DNA of 64,000 nt from Lunatimonas sp. (GTDB lineage: Bacteria; Bacteroidota; Bacteroidia; Cytophagales; Cyclobacteriaceae): contig NZ_JAFIEU010000043.1 of the NCBI RefSeq assembly GCF_020832325.1, positions 1 through 64,000 of the forward strand, given 5' to 3'. Within the stretch, counting starts at the first letter, position 1, and the number at the start of each line of letters is the position of its first letter. Below are positions 34,201-43,478 of this stretch, piece by piece. A program made the translations under genes and the position numbers. The notes under the pieces are model-generated. The model saw nothing but the letters and a program-made list of their open reading frames with translations, did not search any database and had not been told where the DNA came from.

Positions 34201-35638
34201 AGATGGGGAAAATTGGATAGAAATCCCGGATGCTGTATCGGCTTCCTATGTCCCCGAACCGCTCCTACAGACCTCGTACTTTAGAAGAATTACTTCTGAC
34301 TTGGTTTGCGGCGACCATATAAGCAACGAAATACTTATTGAGGTCCTTGTAGCTCCGATTATTGCCAACGATGACGAATTCGGCCCGCTAAAAGGATTTC
34401 AAGAAAACACCTTAAATCTGTCTGAAAACGATCGATTTATGGACAGATCTATTCTTCCAGGTGAGGTATCCTATCAGGTAACATCGATCTTGGATGAAAA
34501 CGGAGTGGAAACAACTTTGCCTGCTACTTTTGACGAAGATGGTAATTTGAAACTCCCCGTTGGTTCTCCTGCGGGAACCTACACCGTCGAGTACCAAATC
34601 TGTCAAGCCAACGTACCAGATAATTGCAGCAAAGCCATAGCATCAATCTGGATCGGTGCTATAAACCTTGGGCTGGAAAAACGTGTGGACAGGCAACGGG
34701 CAGTGGAGGGAGAGATACTGACTTTCCAAATTTCCGTGACCAACAACAGCCCGTTTGAGTTGGACGATATTAAATTGGAAGATTTCCTTCCCGATGGGCT
34801 CTTGTTTTTATCAGCAACCATCAACCCAACAAGTAATTATATTTGGATTCTAGACCGCCTTGGAATACAAGAAAAATTTGAGGTTTCTTTTGACGCCATC
34901 GCTGTTACAAATGGAACATTTGTAAATGAAATTAACGTTACAGCAGCAGATTATCAAGGGTCCGCAGCCAGTCCTCAAATAATCGTTAGAGCCCGCGAAT
35001 CAGACCTTAGTATCACCAAATCGGTTACCTTGGAAGAAGTAAGTGATGGAGATGAGTTTTTTTACCAAGTTATTATCCAAAACAGTGGTATCGATGAGGG
35101 AACAAATGTGACCATATTCGACAGGCTTCCCGTTGGAGTTAAATTTATTGGATGGGAATATGAGTCCTCTACCTCTGAGGTAATTCCTGCATTATCAGGT
35201 TCCGAGCCTACGTTGACTTGGACCGTTCAACATTTCCCAGTAAATGCTTCCCTTATCATTAGGCTTCGGGTCATTGCACTAGCGCACGGAACCTTCACCA
35301 ATGAAGCGTGGGTGACTAGTGACATAAACGATCCTAATCCAAGTAATAACGAATCCCAGGTTTCAAAAAAAATAAACCGGCTCTTTATACCAAACGTCAT
35401 TAAACCGGACAACGACGGAAAAAACGACACCTTTGTTATCAGGGCTGATCACAAGTTCGACAAGACTGAATTGGTTATTTTCAATAGGTGGGGAGACCCG
35501 GTGTATGAGTCTAACGACTACCAAAATGATTGGGATGCCGAGGGTTTAAACAGTGGAACTTACTACTATCAGGTCAGTGGAAATTTACCTAGTGGTGAAA
35601 AAATACTATACAAAGGATGGGTTCAGGTAATCAAATAG
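31214..35638 (+). CDS. Large secreted multidomain protein with DUF11 repeats and T9SS gliding-motility C-terminal domain
   Basis: The 1474 residues start with a signal sequence (about 24-46). Residues 150-780 form beta-sandwich modules, each with one Cys near its start and one near its end: pairs at about 152/203, 234/307, 335/402, 427/493, 520/616, 639/694 and 718/779; most second Cys are in a CG motif such as DACGN. Ig-like segments follow (CHU_C type), then two DUF11 repeats: LGLEKRVDRQRAVEGEILTF and LSITKSVTLEEVSDGDEFFY. The last about 85 residues, from LFIPNVIKPDNDGKNDTFVI to GWVQVIK, are the gliding-motility-associated C-terminal domain, a type B sorting signal for type IX secretion. 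It is probably a surface adhesin. The downstream PorP/SprF gene overlaps its 3' end, as is usual for such cargo. Confidence 0.88.
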   Translation: MLIGLKMLDKPFEYQFREWGRSKVLNCFSTFLMYGLLVFYNSIDLQSQSLPRLEIFKVPSSCPGNGQITANLVGDDLSEVSNTTYLLYISPNFQDPIATSENGDFLGLSVGRYLVRATGEFQGNPFTIDELLVLEQEESENLVFDINAENICNGDDGVISVVVLSGIAESFELRGPINFPPQTNPVFSGLREGAYTLIVTDQCGDAVSQTFQVFRPQIEIETSRQQFKPLLPSCGTISVGHSLRTSAQSFEFPINLVYNIYRPNGTLFETISRELTADGFENGLFFTDLPFFHDEAYSYELQAVDNCGYASPVATFEIDNKIKISEDLRWGAGPCGNRRLSVKPINAVAPFQIFFDDYPEGFDPEVFNEKFPGPFEEENIFFGSPANPIPEGFYDIRILDACGNSSSITVNHIVRVTAPTSTVLRSCTPGLAGIELLNFDYQMESVTLISGPEEYGQSYPVDLSQHISQSDPRRFFLSEIPSGTYRFDVTTSCGPESYRATVNVIGTMVSDNVVEVEENCGSFNLLLNHTSNILSEQNLQFGLQKRDPVTGEWGHPTTGARYIEGQQLSNINSVLLSNGQTNFNLAYSGDLRVVKSARVYKNGAEIVSGQSSFTHCVEELKTFNFSSRSTLESVNFFSCGDDNYDVYLTTRGYEPITYSIISINGNQVNIPNGTSPLFNNLEAGRYRFRMVDRCGNTSTYSLTLFGDNLPVITPSNLCEGEVGELQVPFFDQVSYEWFRADNPEVIIGTENNLQFAPFSIDTHAGVYNVRLSHPDTGSCINEVLEFTIDPNQLNGQAGTGKEETVCMGETINLFEYLNGPFGNYGNWHDLTGSGQLAGNLWNTDGLSPGVYEFRYEIFGLCSGDDETLVKLTLLPPVETPVGETIQEFCQAEALTLEILDVSGDNIQWHSTPAGNQPLDSTTLLEHQKTYYAEQIIDGCPSTERLPVTVLIYPPISNVGIDGGNQEVFQLEQIAPLTGQLPQGGKSPYVYRWEVSQDGENWIEIPDAVSASYVPEPLLQTSYFRRITSDLVCGDHISNEILIEVLVAPIIANDDEFGPLKGFQENTLNLSENDRFMDRSILPGEVSYQVTSILDENGVETTLPATFDEDGNLKLPVGSPAGTYTVEYQICQANVPDNCSKAIASIWIGAINLGLEKRVDRQRAVEGEILTFQISVTNNSPFELDDIKLEDFLPDGLLFLSATINPTSNYIWILDRLGIQEKFEVSFDAIAVTNGTFVNEINVTAADYQGSAASPQIIVRARESDLSITKSVTLEEVSDGDEFFYQVIIQNSGIDEGTNVTIFDRLPVGVKFIGWEYESSTSEVIPALSGSEPTLTWTVQHFPVNASLIIRLRVIALAHGTFTNEAWVTSDINDPNPSNNESQVSKKINRLFIPNVIKPDNDGKNDTFVIRADHKFDKTELVIFNRWGDPVYESNDYQNDWDAEGLNSGTYYYQVSGNLPSGEKILYKGWVQVIK

Positions 35639-36597
35639 ACAGCTTCCCCGTGTACATGGCAACCATGGGATGGCTTCTGCTTTCCTTCATTGGTCTGATT
35701 CCTTCCCCGGTTGAGGGCCAACAAATACCGCAATTCAGCCAATATACTTTTAATAGCCTGCACATTAACCCGGCCTATGCTGGCTACAAGGTCGATCCAT
35801 TTGTCCAAGCTAGTTACCGGAGCCAATTTATGGCATTCCCGGGTTCACCGCAAACCTTTAGTTTCTCCGGGGACATGGCTTCTTCGGATGGGACCATGGG
35901 ATTTGGTGCCACGCTCCTTTCAGATCGCTTAGGTGCCTCTGCAGTACAAAGTATTTTGCTCACCTATGCCTACAAAATCAAAACAGGGGATCGATCCTAT
36001 TTAGGATTGGGACTTAGTGGTGGTACTTCGGAATATAGTATCGATGGCAGCAGACTCCTTCCGGACGACCTAACGGACGGGACCATACCCATGGAACGGA
36101 TCAATCTATTTACTCCCAATTTAAACAGCGGGCTTTTTTTTCATTCGGAAAATTTCTTTTCCGGTATAAGCATGTACAATATGGTGGGGAGAAGATCGCT
36201 GGAAAACAAAGACCTCGCGCTTGCAACACATAATTTCCATTATTTCTTTCAGATTGGCGGAATATTAGACCTTAATCCCCAAACCTCATTTAAACCCAGC
36301 CTACTTGTCCGAGAGGATTTTTCTGGTCCCACCAGCTTCGATATCAATGCCATGTTCCTTCTAAATAACAGCTTTTGGATCGGAACTTCCTATCGGTCCA
36401 GTATTGATGACCGGGGCAATCGGAATGCTGTGGCCTTACTTTTTGACTTATTATTATCTGATAGTATCCGGTTTGGATATACATATGATTTTAACCTAAC
36501 TGCAACCAACAATTACCGGAATAATTCACATGAATTTTCCTTGGGATATTACTTGGGGGATAAAATGCTCAGAGCAAGACAAAATTATAAATTTTAG
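35617..36597 (+). CDS. PorP/SprF-family type IX secretion outer-membrane protein
   Basis: The ATG at 35617 overlaps the cargo gene by 22 bases; an ATG at 35656 gives a cleaner signal peptide (MATMGWLLLSFIGLIPS) and is equally possible. The mature protein begins QQIPQFSQYTFNSLHINPAY AGY, the PorP/SprF hallmark, and continues as a 14-strand-like beta barrel with GTSYRSSIDDRGNRNAVALL and FRLGYTY-like segments (IRFGYTYDFNL). SprF-type proteins serve one specific cargo each, here the upstream 1474-residue protein, by bridging its C-terminal domain to the translocon. It ends the two-gene unit. Confidence 0.9.
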   Translation: MGSGNQIDSFPVYMATMGWLLLSFIGLIPSPVEGQQIPQFSQYTFNSLHINPAYAGYKVDPFVQASYRSQFMAFPGSPQTFSFSGDMASSDGTMGFGATLLSDRLGASAVQSILLTYAYKIKTGDRSYLGLGLSGGTSEYSIDGSRLLPDDLTDGTIPMERINLFTPNLNSGLFFHSENFFSGISMYNMVGRRSLENKDLALATHNFHYFFQIGGILDLNPQTSFKPSLLVREDFSGPTSFDINAMFLLNNSFWIGTSYRSSIDDRGNRNAVALLFDLLLSDSIRFGYTYDFNLTATNNYRNNSHEFSLGYYLGDKMLRARQNYKF

Positions 36598-36656
36598 AAG
36601 TGGAGATTAATCATTAATTTGCACCATCAACCAGTTGCCAATTCTAAACCGAGCTC

Positions 36657-39083
36657 ATGCCTTTTAGCTTTAAAAAAGATATCCTTCCCCACTTGCTGGG
36701 GATTTTAGCTTTCTATTTGATTACGGTTCTATACTTCTCTCCTATTGTTTTTGAAGGAAAACTGATGTTCCAATCGGACATCCTACAGTGGGAAGGATCT
36801 GCAAAGGAGGTACTCGACCATCGAATTGAAACGGGAGAAGAAACGCTATGGACCAACCGCATGTTTGGCGGCATGCCAGCCTACCTTATTCATAGTAATC
36901 CAAAAGGTGATATTACCAATTTCCTGATTAAGGTGCTTACGCTGGGTCTGCCACATCCGATCGGATCGTTGTTTTTTGGAATGGTCGGGATGTATGTCCT
37001 GCTGCTGAGTTTCCGTGTCCGGCCCGAGATTTCAACAGCAGGCGCCATCGCCTTTGCCTTCAACACCTTTAATATATTGAGTTTAGAGGCTGGCCACAAC
37101 GCCAAAATCTGGGCCGTGTGCCTGATTCCCTTGCTTTTTGCAGGTGTACACCTGGCATTTTCAGGTAAAAGGTTACTGGGTGTCGTCCTAACGGCCTTTG
37201 CTGTCCTTTTGCAGCTTAAATTCAACCACCTGCAGATCACCTATTATACATTTATTATGGTGATCATCTATGGAATCGGGCAGTTGATACACTTCCAGAG
37301 AAAGAACGAACTGCCAACATTCGGCAAAATCACGGGTTTGTTGATTTTAGGGGCCTTTTTGGGTATTCTAGGAAATGCAGCCCGGCTAACCAGCGTAATG
37401 GAATATAGCCAGTACTCCACCAGAGGTGTCAGTAACTTGGATACCCGGCAGGATGGTCAATCCGGACTAGGGAAAGACTACGCATTCCACTGGTCCCAAG
37501 GAAAATTAGAAACATTGACCTTTTTAATACCGAACTATTTGGGAGGAGGAAGTGTGCAACCCCTGCCCAAATCTTCCGCATCAGAGGAGGCCCTGAGGCG
37601 GCAAGGCATTGAACCAGCCCAAATCAACGAATTCACACGCGGTGCCCCTACTTACTGGGGTGATCAGCCAGGTACTGGTGGCCCCATCTACGGCGGAGTA
37701 ATCATGGTATTCTTTTTCATCTTAGGCTTGTTTTTTGCACCTCCACTGTATCGGAATATCTTTTTGGGAATCACTGTCACCTCCTTGATCCTTTCTTGGG
37801 GCAAAAATCTGGAATGGCTCAACTATTTCCTTTTTGACTACCTCCCCGGCTATAACAAGTTCAGGGCTGTATCCATGTCCTTAGGTGTTACGCTCTTTGC
37901 GGTCCCTGTTTTGGGCTCGCTGGGACTGGAAAACTTGGTCTTGCGGAGCCAAGAAAGAAACACACTGCGAACCTATTGGATAACGGTTGCTGTGGTCTTT
38001 GGCCTAATCGCGCTTGCAGTGATAACTGCGGGCATCTTGGGCTATAGAGGAAGCGCAGAGGGTTCCTATCCCGATTGGCTGCAACAGGCCCTTCGCGAAG
38101 ATCGAAAGAGCATGCTGATGTCGGATGCTTTTCGAAGTGTCGCATTTCTTTTGCTAACGGCAGGCCTCCTTTTTGCCCTACTAAAGGAAAAACTAAACCA
38201 ATCCCTTGCACTCATTACCCTTGTTGTATTGATAACAATCGATGTATGGGGTGTAAACCGTCGGTATTTGGACAAGGACAGCTTTAGCGACAACCCCAGT
38301 CAGCAGTACTTCGCAGCTAGCCCGGCCGATCAGAAAATCCTACAGGATCCAGGCTATTTCAGGGTTCTCAACCTACAAAATCCTTTCAACGAAGCCAGAA
38401 CCAGCTACCGTTTTAACAGCATAGGTGGATACCATGGGGCAAAACTGGGTAGGTACCAAGAGCTGATTGAAAACAGCATCTCTCCGGAAATAAACCAATT
38501 TATCCAAAAAGCACAGGAAGGCAATTTCGATTTTGAGAGCATTCCAGTATTGAACATGCTCAATACCAAGTACCTCATGGCTGGAAGAGCCGAAAATGCA
38601 GTGTTTCAAAACCCTCTGGCAAATGGTCCTGCCTGGTTTCCCTCGGAAATCGTTGAAGTGAAAACCAATCAAGAGGAAATCGAACTGCTCAACAGCTTGG
38701 ATACAAAACGCCAGGCCACCCTTGCCGGGGCACAAGGAAAATCACCTGCTACTGGCTCTGGAACCATCGCCCTCGAATCTTACCAACCCAACCGTTTGAC
38801 GTATTCGGTAGAGGCCAATACAGCCGGTCTGGTAGTATTTTCCGAGGTCTACTATCCAAAAGGATGGATAGCCACGATCAACGGCACGAATGCAGAGATA
38901 TTGAGAACGAATTACCTACTTCGTGGATTGGAGCTACCACAGGGCAGCTCGACCGTGGTATTTGAATTCAAGCCCACCACCTATGCTACTGCCTCATTGG
39001 TGATGAATATTACCCAGTACCTATTGGTCCTGGCCCTGGGATTGGTCATCGTACTGTCCTTTCGCCGACGCCCCAACCAATAA
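36657..39083 (+). CDS. YfhO-family integral membrane protein
   Basis: The 808-residue protein has about 12 membrane segments between residues 12 and 545 and a last one near the C-terminus (ITQYLLVLALGLVIVLSF). Conserved features include FQSDILQWEGSAKEVLDHR and WTNRMFGGMPAY near the N-terminus, AFNTFNILSLEAGHNAKIWA, and a soluble portion with ESYQPNRLTYSVEANTAGLV and SEVYYPKGW. YfhO proteins are GT-C-fold enzymes linked to glycosylation of envelope polymers; the donor and acceptor are unknown. It begins the polysaccharide region, 13 bases before a methyltransferase gene. Confidence 0.85.
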   Translation: MPFSFKKDILPHLLGILAFYLITVLYFSPIVFEGKLMFQSDILQWEGSAKEVLDHRIETGEETLWTNRMFGGMPAYLIHSNPKGDITNFLIKVLTLGLPHPIGSLFFGMVGMYVLLLSFRVRPEISTAGAIAFAFNTFNILSLEAGHNAKIWAVCLIPLLFAGVHLAFSGKRLLGVVLTAFAVLLQLKFNHLQITYYTFIMVIIYGIGQLIHFQRKNELPTFGKITGLLILGAFLGILGNAARLTSVMEYSQYSTRGVSNLDTRQDGQSGLGKDYAFHWSQGKLETLTFLIPNYLGGGSVQPLPKSSASEEALRRQGIEPAQINEFTRGAPTYWGDQPGTGGPIYGGVIMVFFFILGLFFAPPLYRNIFLGITVTSLILSWGKNLEWLNYFLFDYLPGYNKFRAVSMSLGVTLFAVPVLGSLGLENLVLRSQERNTLRTYWITVAVVFGLIALAVITAGILGYRGSAEGSYPDWLQQALREDRKSMLMSDAFRSVAFLLLTAGLLFALLKEKLNQSLALITLVVLITIDVWGVNRRYLDKDSFSDNPSQQYFAASPADQKILQDPGYFRVLNLQNPFNEARTSYRFNSIGGYHGAKLGRYQELIENSISPEINQFIQKAQEGNFDFESIPVLNMLNTKYLMAGRAENAVFQNPLANGPAWFPSEIVEVKTNQEEIELLNSLDTKRQATLAGAQGKSPATGSGTIALESYQPNRLTYSVEANTAGLVVFSEVYYPKGWIATINGTNAEILRTNYLLRGLELPQGSSTVVFEFKPTTYATASLVMNITQYLLVLALGLVIVLSFRRRPNQ

Positions 39084-39095
39084 CCCCACTGTATC

Positions 39096-39800
39096 ATGTC
39101 TGAAAAAGTAGCCAAGTTTTACGACGAGTTTGCCGACCTTCAACTCCAAATAGGTGTAAACTCCAGACACCTCAGTATCGTCAAAAAGGTGCTGGATGCT
39201 GGTTTGAAGCCGGATCATCGGGTTTTGGAGGTAGGATGCGGAATAGGCACGGTGAGCCACTTACTGGCAAAAAAGGTCCCGAAAGGCAGCGTATTAGCAG
39301 TAGATATCAGTCCGGAAAGCATCCGACAAGCCGCCTTACTGTGGGCAAGCTTCTCCAACCTACGTTTTGAAACGTCGGACATGAAGGACTTTGACAAAAA
39401 AGGCCAAACCTTTGACACGGTGGTCTTTCCCGACGTGTTGGAACACATCCCGGTAGAAGACCATGCCCCGCTGTTCGAAAAGATAAAGCGTCATAGTCAC
39501 CAGGACACGATGGTTTTTATACACATTCCCGCACCAAGATTTTTGGAATGGATGATTGCAAATGAAGCCGAAAAACTACAGGTGATCGATCAACCGCTGG
39601 ATACAGCTAAGCTGGTAGGTGACCTGGCTGCGAACGGGTTTTATCTAGACAAAATGGAAACCTACAGTGTATTTTACGAAGAAAAAGACTACCAATACTT
39701 TGTATTTAAACGGCAACGGCCAATAGAGAAGGTGACGCATAAACCCAAATGGCAAATCTTAAAGGAACGGCTTTGGAATAAATTGGGTCTTCCTAACTGA
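39096..39800 (+). CDS. SAM-dependent methyltransferase (class I)
   Basis: The 234-residue enzyme has motif I VLEVGCGIGTVSHLLA near residue 47, the acidic VLAVDISPESI, DTVVFPDVLEHIPVEDH and FIHIPAPRFLEWM. It is a Methyltransf_25/11-type enzyme, probably acting on a sugar or small molecule. The gene follows yfhO by 12 bases and precedes a glycosyltransferase by seven, so it is in the same unit and likely decorates the same polymer. The acceptor is unknown. Confidence 0.88.
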   Translation: MSEKVAKFYDEFADLQLQIGVNSRHLSIVKKVLDAGLKPDHRVLEVGCGIGTVSHLLAKKVPKGSVLAVDISPESIRQAALLWASFSNLRFETSDMKDFDKKGQTFDTVVFPDVLEHIPVEDHAPLFEKIKRHSHQDTMVFIHIPAPRFLEWMIANEAEKLQVIDQPLDTAKLVGDLAANGFYLDKMETYSVFYEEKDYQYFVFKRQRPIEKVTHKPKWQILKERLWNKLGLPN

Positions 39801-39807
39801 AGCTCGC

Positions 39808-40872
39808 ATGCTGGTTTATATAGCACCGATCAAAACCGCGTTTATCCAAAGGGATTTGGAGATGTTGAAGGAACATACCAGGATAAAATTCCTGACATTT
39901 ACCGATAACCCACTACTACTTCCTGCTTATTTCCTGATACAGTTTATCCAGCTTATCGTAATTCTGCCCGCTACCAATCGGTACCTATGCTTTTTTGGTG
40001 GCTACCATACCGTGATTCCGGTTATATTGGGCAAGCTATTCCGAAAAAAAGTGATCATCCAATGCGGTGGTACAGACGCCATGCACCTTCCTCATATTAA
40101 CTATGGAAACTACCGAAAAAAATGGCTGAGATGGGCCACGGTGTTCAGTTTCAGAAATTGCAGCCTGATTGTCCCTGTTTCCGAAGCATTGGTTTCATCC
40201 GAATACCGCTATGATTCAAAGGTGCCAGCACTGCAGGGCTTGCGGAACTTGATTCCCGGATTAAAAACGCCCATCCAAGTCGTATACAATGGTTTTGACA
40301 CCAACTTTTGGAATGACCCTGGAAATGACAAAGTACCCTTTTCCTTTGTAACTGTGGCAACGGGGATTTCTATGCCCAACCGCGCCTACGTCAAAGGAAT
40401 AGACCTTATTCTGAAACTAGCCCAAAACTACAAACAGTATCATTTCACATTAGTAGGCGATGCGACGTTTTCGGTAGATATGCCAAATGTCATCGTAAAA
40501 CCCAAACTCAGCCCTACCGAACTCCGGGACATATACCACCAACATCAATTCTATCTCCAATTATCCGCCTCAGAAGGGTTTCCCAACGCTCTTGCAGAAT
40601 CCATGCTGTGCGGTTGTATCCCCCTAGGTTCCCAGGTAGGGGAAATCCCACACATCATCGACGACACCGGTTTTTTGCTCCAGCGAAAGGATTTCCATCA
40701 ACTTTGCGCTATCGTGGAAGGTCTGAAAGATAAGGACCTGCCGGGGCTGCGAAAAAAAGCCCGAAACCGCATCATCGAACATTTCCCCTATGAACTAAGA
40801 AAAGAAAAGTTACTCCAGCTAATCTCTCCATGGGATTCCCCTATTTCCCAACGTAAACCCAGCCGACCGTGA
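39808..40872 (+). CDS. Glycosyltransferase family 4-like
   Basis: The 354-residue GT-B enzyme has an N-terminal domain with CFFGGYHTVIPVILGKLFRK and KVIIQCGGTDAMHLPHINYG and a C-terminal nucleotide-sugar domain with VVYNGFDTNFWN, KGIDLILKLAQNY, SASEGFPNALAESMLCGCIP and EIPHIIDDTGFLL. The E-x7-E arrangement (EGFPNALAE) is the family donor-binding motif. Retaining transfer to a surface glycan is likely. It overlaps the flippase gene by four bases (GTGA), so translation is coupled. Confidence 0.88.
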   Translation: MLVYIAPIKTAFIQRDLEMLKEHTRIKFLTFTDNPLLLPAYFLIQFIQLIVILPATNRYLCFFGGYHTVIPVILGKLFRKKVIIQCGGTDAMHLPHINYGNYRKKWLRWATVFSFRNCSLIVPVSEALVSSEYRYDSKVPALQGLRNLIPGLKTPIQVVYNGFDTNFWNDPGNDKVPFSFVTVATGISMPNRAYVKGIDLILKLAQNYKQYHFTLVGDATFSVDMPNVIVKPKLSPTELRDIYHQHQFYLQLSASEGFPNALAESMLCGCIPLGSQVGEIPHIIDDTGFLLQRKDFHQLCAIVEGLKDKDLPGLRKKARNRIIEHFPYELRKEKLLQLISPWDSPISQRKPSRP

Positions 40873-42362
40873 ATAAAATAGCCAAGCAAAGTTTGTTGAC
40901 CACCTTATTTGCCTACTTGGGGGTAGTGGTGGGATACTTCAACGTGCTGTGGCTACTCCCTTTTGTATTGGAACCGGAGCAAGTGGGCCTTTTCAAAACC
41001 ATTCAAGACTTGGCGATCTTACTGGTTCCCTTTGCACAGCTAGGAGTAGGAAACGGGATCACCCGCTTTTTTCCATTGGTAGAAGGGAGCAAGTTTTCCT
41101 TTTTGACCCAGACACTTGCGGTAGGCGTCTTTGGCTTTCTTCTGATTGCATGGCTCTTTTTGCTGTTTCAGGATACGGTCGTTTCAGTATTTGCTCGAAA
41201 CTCCCCAGATGTGAATGACTTTCTCTTGGTAGCGCTGCTGATTACGCTGTTCTCACTGCTGAGCACCATCTTGGAGTCTTTCTGTAGATCTTATCTCAAA
41301 GTAGCCATTCCATCCTTTATCAGAGATGTATTGCTCCGCCTATTGATTGCGGTACTGGTCTTGGGCTATTACTTCAAATTCTATTCCTTCTACTACTTAA
41401 TGTGGGGGCTGGGCTGGGTGTATCTTCTGGCATTGCTGGCTATGGTCGGCTACATGATGCGGTCAAAGCTTTTTCAACTCACCCTAAACTGGCAAAACCT
41501 GGACGGAAAATTCCGTAAATCCTTTTTTAGCTACAGCTTTGTCACGCTACTGGGGACAGCGGGCGCGTTACTTATCATGAAGATAGACAGCTTGATGGTG
41601 AGTTCCCTGATCGGACTGGATGCCAATGCAGTATACATCATCGGCTTTTCCATTGCGGTGGTCATTGAAATGCCCAGAAGAGCCATCTCGCAGGTCATCA
41701 TGCCCGTCATTTCTGAAAAATTCGCCGCCAATCAGTTGGACGACATCCATCTGATCTACCGAAAAGTAGCGGTAAACCAACTGTTGATCTGCCTGTTGAT
41801 TTTTATTTTGATCTGGTTAAACATTGACAACCTGTATCATTTCGTTCCAAACCGGGAAATTTACCAAGCTGGCAAATGGGTGGTGTTTCTGATTGGGATA
41901 GGCAAAATAACCGATGCCCTGTTTTCGGTAAATAGCGAAATCATCGTCTTTTCCAGATTCTACCTCTTTAACATCACCGCAACCTTGATCATGTGCGTGG
42001 CCGTCATACTGTTCAACCTCTGGCTTATTCCTATTTGGGGAATCGAAGGTGCTGCGCTGGCATCCCTCATTGCCATGTTCCTTTACAACCTGATCAAATT
42101 CATCTATGTCAAAGTGCGATTGGGATTCAATCCGTTTTCGATCGAGCTGTTCAAAATCTTGCTCATAGGAAGTGTCAGTTGGTCAGTTGCACACTTCCTC
42201 TTACCAAGATTGGAAAACGTGCTGTTCGATATGGCCCTGAAAAGTACCGTGTTGGTATCCAGTTACGTCGTAGCAGCTAAATTTTGGGAAGTATCGCCCG
42301 AAACGGAAAGCTGGGCGAGGGAACGGGCCAAGCATATATGGTCTAACATCAAAAAAAATTAA
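40869..42362 (+). CDS. Wzx-like oligosaccharide flippase
   Basis: The 497-residue protein starts at a GTG that overlaps the preceding stop. It has about 12-14 membrane segments, beginning AKQSLLTTLFAYLGVVVGYF, and MATE/MVF-like blocks such as EPEQVGLFKTIQDLAILLVP, GIEGAALASLIAMFLYNLIK. Such flippases move undecaprenyl-linked repeat units across the inner membrane. Its stop overlaps the convergent aminotransferase stop in a shared TTAA. Together with the GT4 gene it suggests a Wzx/Wzy-type pathway, although no Wzy is seen. Confidence 0.85.
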   Translation: MNKIAKQSLLTTLFAYLGVVVGYFNVLWLLPFVLEPEQVGLFKTIQDLAILLVPFAQLGVGNGITRFFPLVEGSKFSFLTQTLAVGVFGFLLIAWLFLLFQDTVVSVFARNSPDVNDFLLVALLITLFSLLSTILESFCRSYLKVAIPSFIRDVLLRLLIAVLVLGYYFKFYSFYYLMWGLGWVYLLALLAMVGYMMRSKLFQLTLNWQNLDGKFRKSFFSYSFVTLLGTAGALLIMKIDSLMVSSLIGLDANAVYIIGFSIAVVIEMPRRAISQVIMPVISEKFAANQLDDIHLIYRKVAVNQLLICLLIFILIWLNIDNLYHFVPNREIYQAGKWVVFLIGIGKITDALFSVNSEIIVFSRFYLFNITATLIMCVAVILFNLWLIPIWGIEGAALASLIAMFLYNLIKFIYVKVRLGFNPFSIELFKILLIGSVSWSVAHFLLPRLENVLFDMALKSTVLVSSYVVAAKFWEVSPETESWARERAKHIWSNIKKN

Positions 42363-43459
42363 CCTCTCGCAAAAAAGTCCAGCACTGCATCGCAAACCGT
42401 GTGAACCTCCTCCTCCGTAAGGTAAGGATGTAATGGCAACGAAAGCGTAGACTGAGAGATGTAGGATGCCATCGGATAGTTCCCCGCATCTGAAAAAGGT
42501 GGCAGGTTAGGCAATATCTCCGGATAATGAATCGCAGAACCTATCCCTCGATCTTCCAAATGGGCTTTGAGATAGTTTCGTTTTGGACAATGGATGGTAA
42601 AGAGGTGGGCGTTGTGATCCGCGTTCAACATACCCTCAGGCAGTCTAATCAGTGGTTGTACCTTCAAGCGATCCAGATAGATTCTGGCGAGTGCTTTTCT
42701 GCGCTGCTGCATGGATTCAAAATGATTTAGCTTTACCTGCAAAAACGCCGCCTGTAGGCTATCCATCTTGGCATTTCGGCCGGAAATCAGGTGCACGTCT
42801 TTTTCCGGCTGACCATGATTCAGCAGTAGGCTAAGATGATTTGCCAACGAAGCATCACCTGTCACCATCATGCCGCCTTCTCCCAAGGCTCCTAAATTTT
42901 TGGTAGGATAAAAACTATAGCAACCAACATCTCCCCATCCGCCTGCTGGGATACCGCCTTGATAGGAACCAAAAGCCTGTGCCGCATCCTCGACTACTTT
43001 CAGACCCAGTGGGCGAGAGACAGCTGTCAATGCTTGCATATCCACCATCTTCCCGTACAGATGTACGGGAACTAACGCTTTTGTACGCTTTGAAATACCC
43101 TCATGGAGTCGGTTCAGGTCAAGCAGCCCGTTCTGGTCTACATCCAAAAAGGTGGGGACAGCCCCCATATTCACTACAGCCTCAGCCGTAGAAACCCAGC
43201 TAAGTGCTGGCACAATCACTTCATCCCCGGGCTGTACACCCACTACTTTCAACGCCATTTCAAGGGCGTCCGTCCCATTTGAGCAGGGGATGGCGTGGCC
43301 TACTCCCAGCAATCTCCCGACTGCATGTGCGAAATCGTCTACTTCGTTGCCCCCCGAAAAAATACCCGTCTGTAACACATCGCTGAATTTGGCTTCCAGC
43401 TCAATCCTTAGCGACTGGTGCATCCTGTCCAGCTCAAGAAAGGGAATACGCAGGCTCAT
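42359..43459 (-). CDS. DegT/DnrJ/EryC1/StrS-family sugar aminotransferase
   Basis: The 366-residue PLP enzyme has ALPCSNGTDALEMAL-type N-terminal motif (IPCSNGTDALEMALKVVGVQ), GDEVIVPALSWVSTAEAVV, EDAAQAFGSYQGG and SFYPTKNLGALGEGG, whose Lys forms the Schiff base, and the late AKMDSLQAAFLQVKL. These enzymes add an amino group to nucleotide keto-sugars for surface glycans. It is the last gene of a minus-strand pair with a GT4 gene 19 bases upstream. Confidence 0.93.
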   Translation of the reverse strand: MSLRIPFLELDRMHQSLRIELEAKFSDVLQTGIFSGGNEVDDFAHAVGRLLGVGHAIPCSNGTDALEMALKVVGVQPGDEVIVPALSWVSTAEAVVNMGAVPTFLDVDQNGLLDLNRLHEGISKRTKALVPVHLYGKMVDMQALTAVSRPLGLKVVEDAAQAFGSYQGGIPAGGWGDVGCYSFYPTKNLGALGEGGMMVTGDASLANHLSLLLNHGQPEKDVHLISGRNAKMDSLQAAFLQVKLNHFESMQQRRKALARIYLDRLKVQPLIRLPEGMLNADHNAHLFTIHCPKRNYLKAHLEDRGIGSAIHYPEILPNLPPFSDAGNYPMASYISQSTLSLPLHPYLTEEEVHTVCDAVLDFFARG

Positions 43460-43478
43460 CTACTTACTATTACAAATG

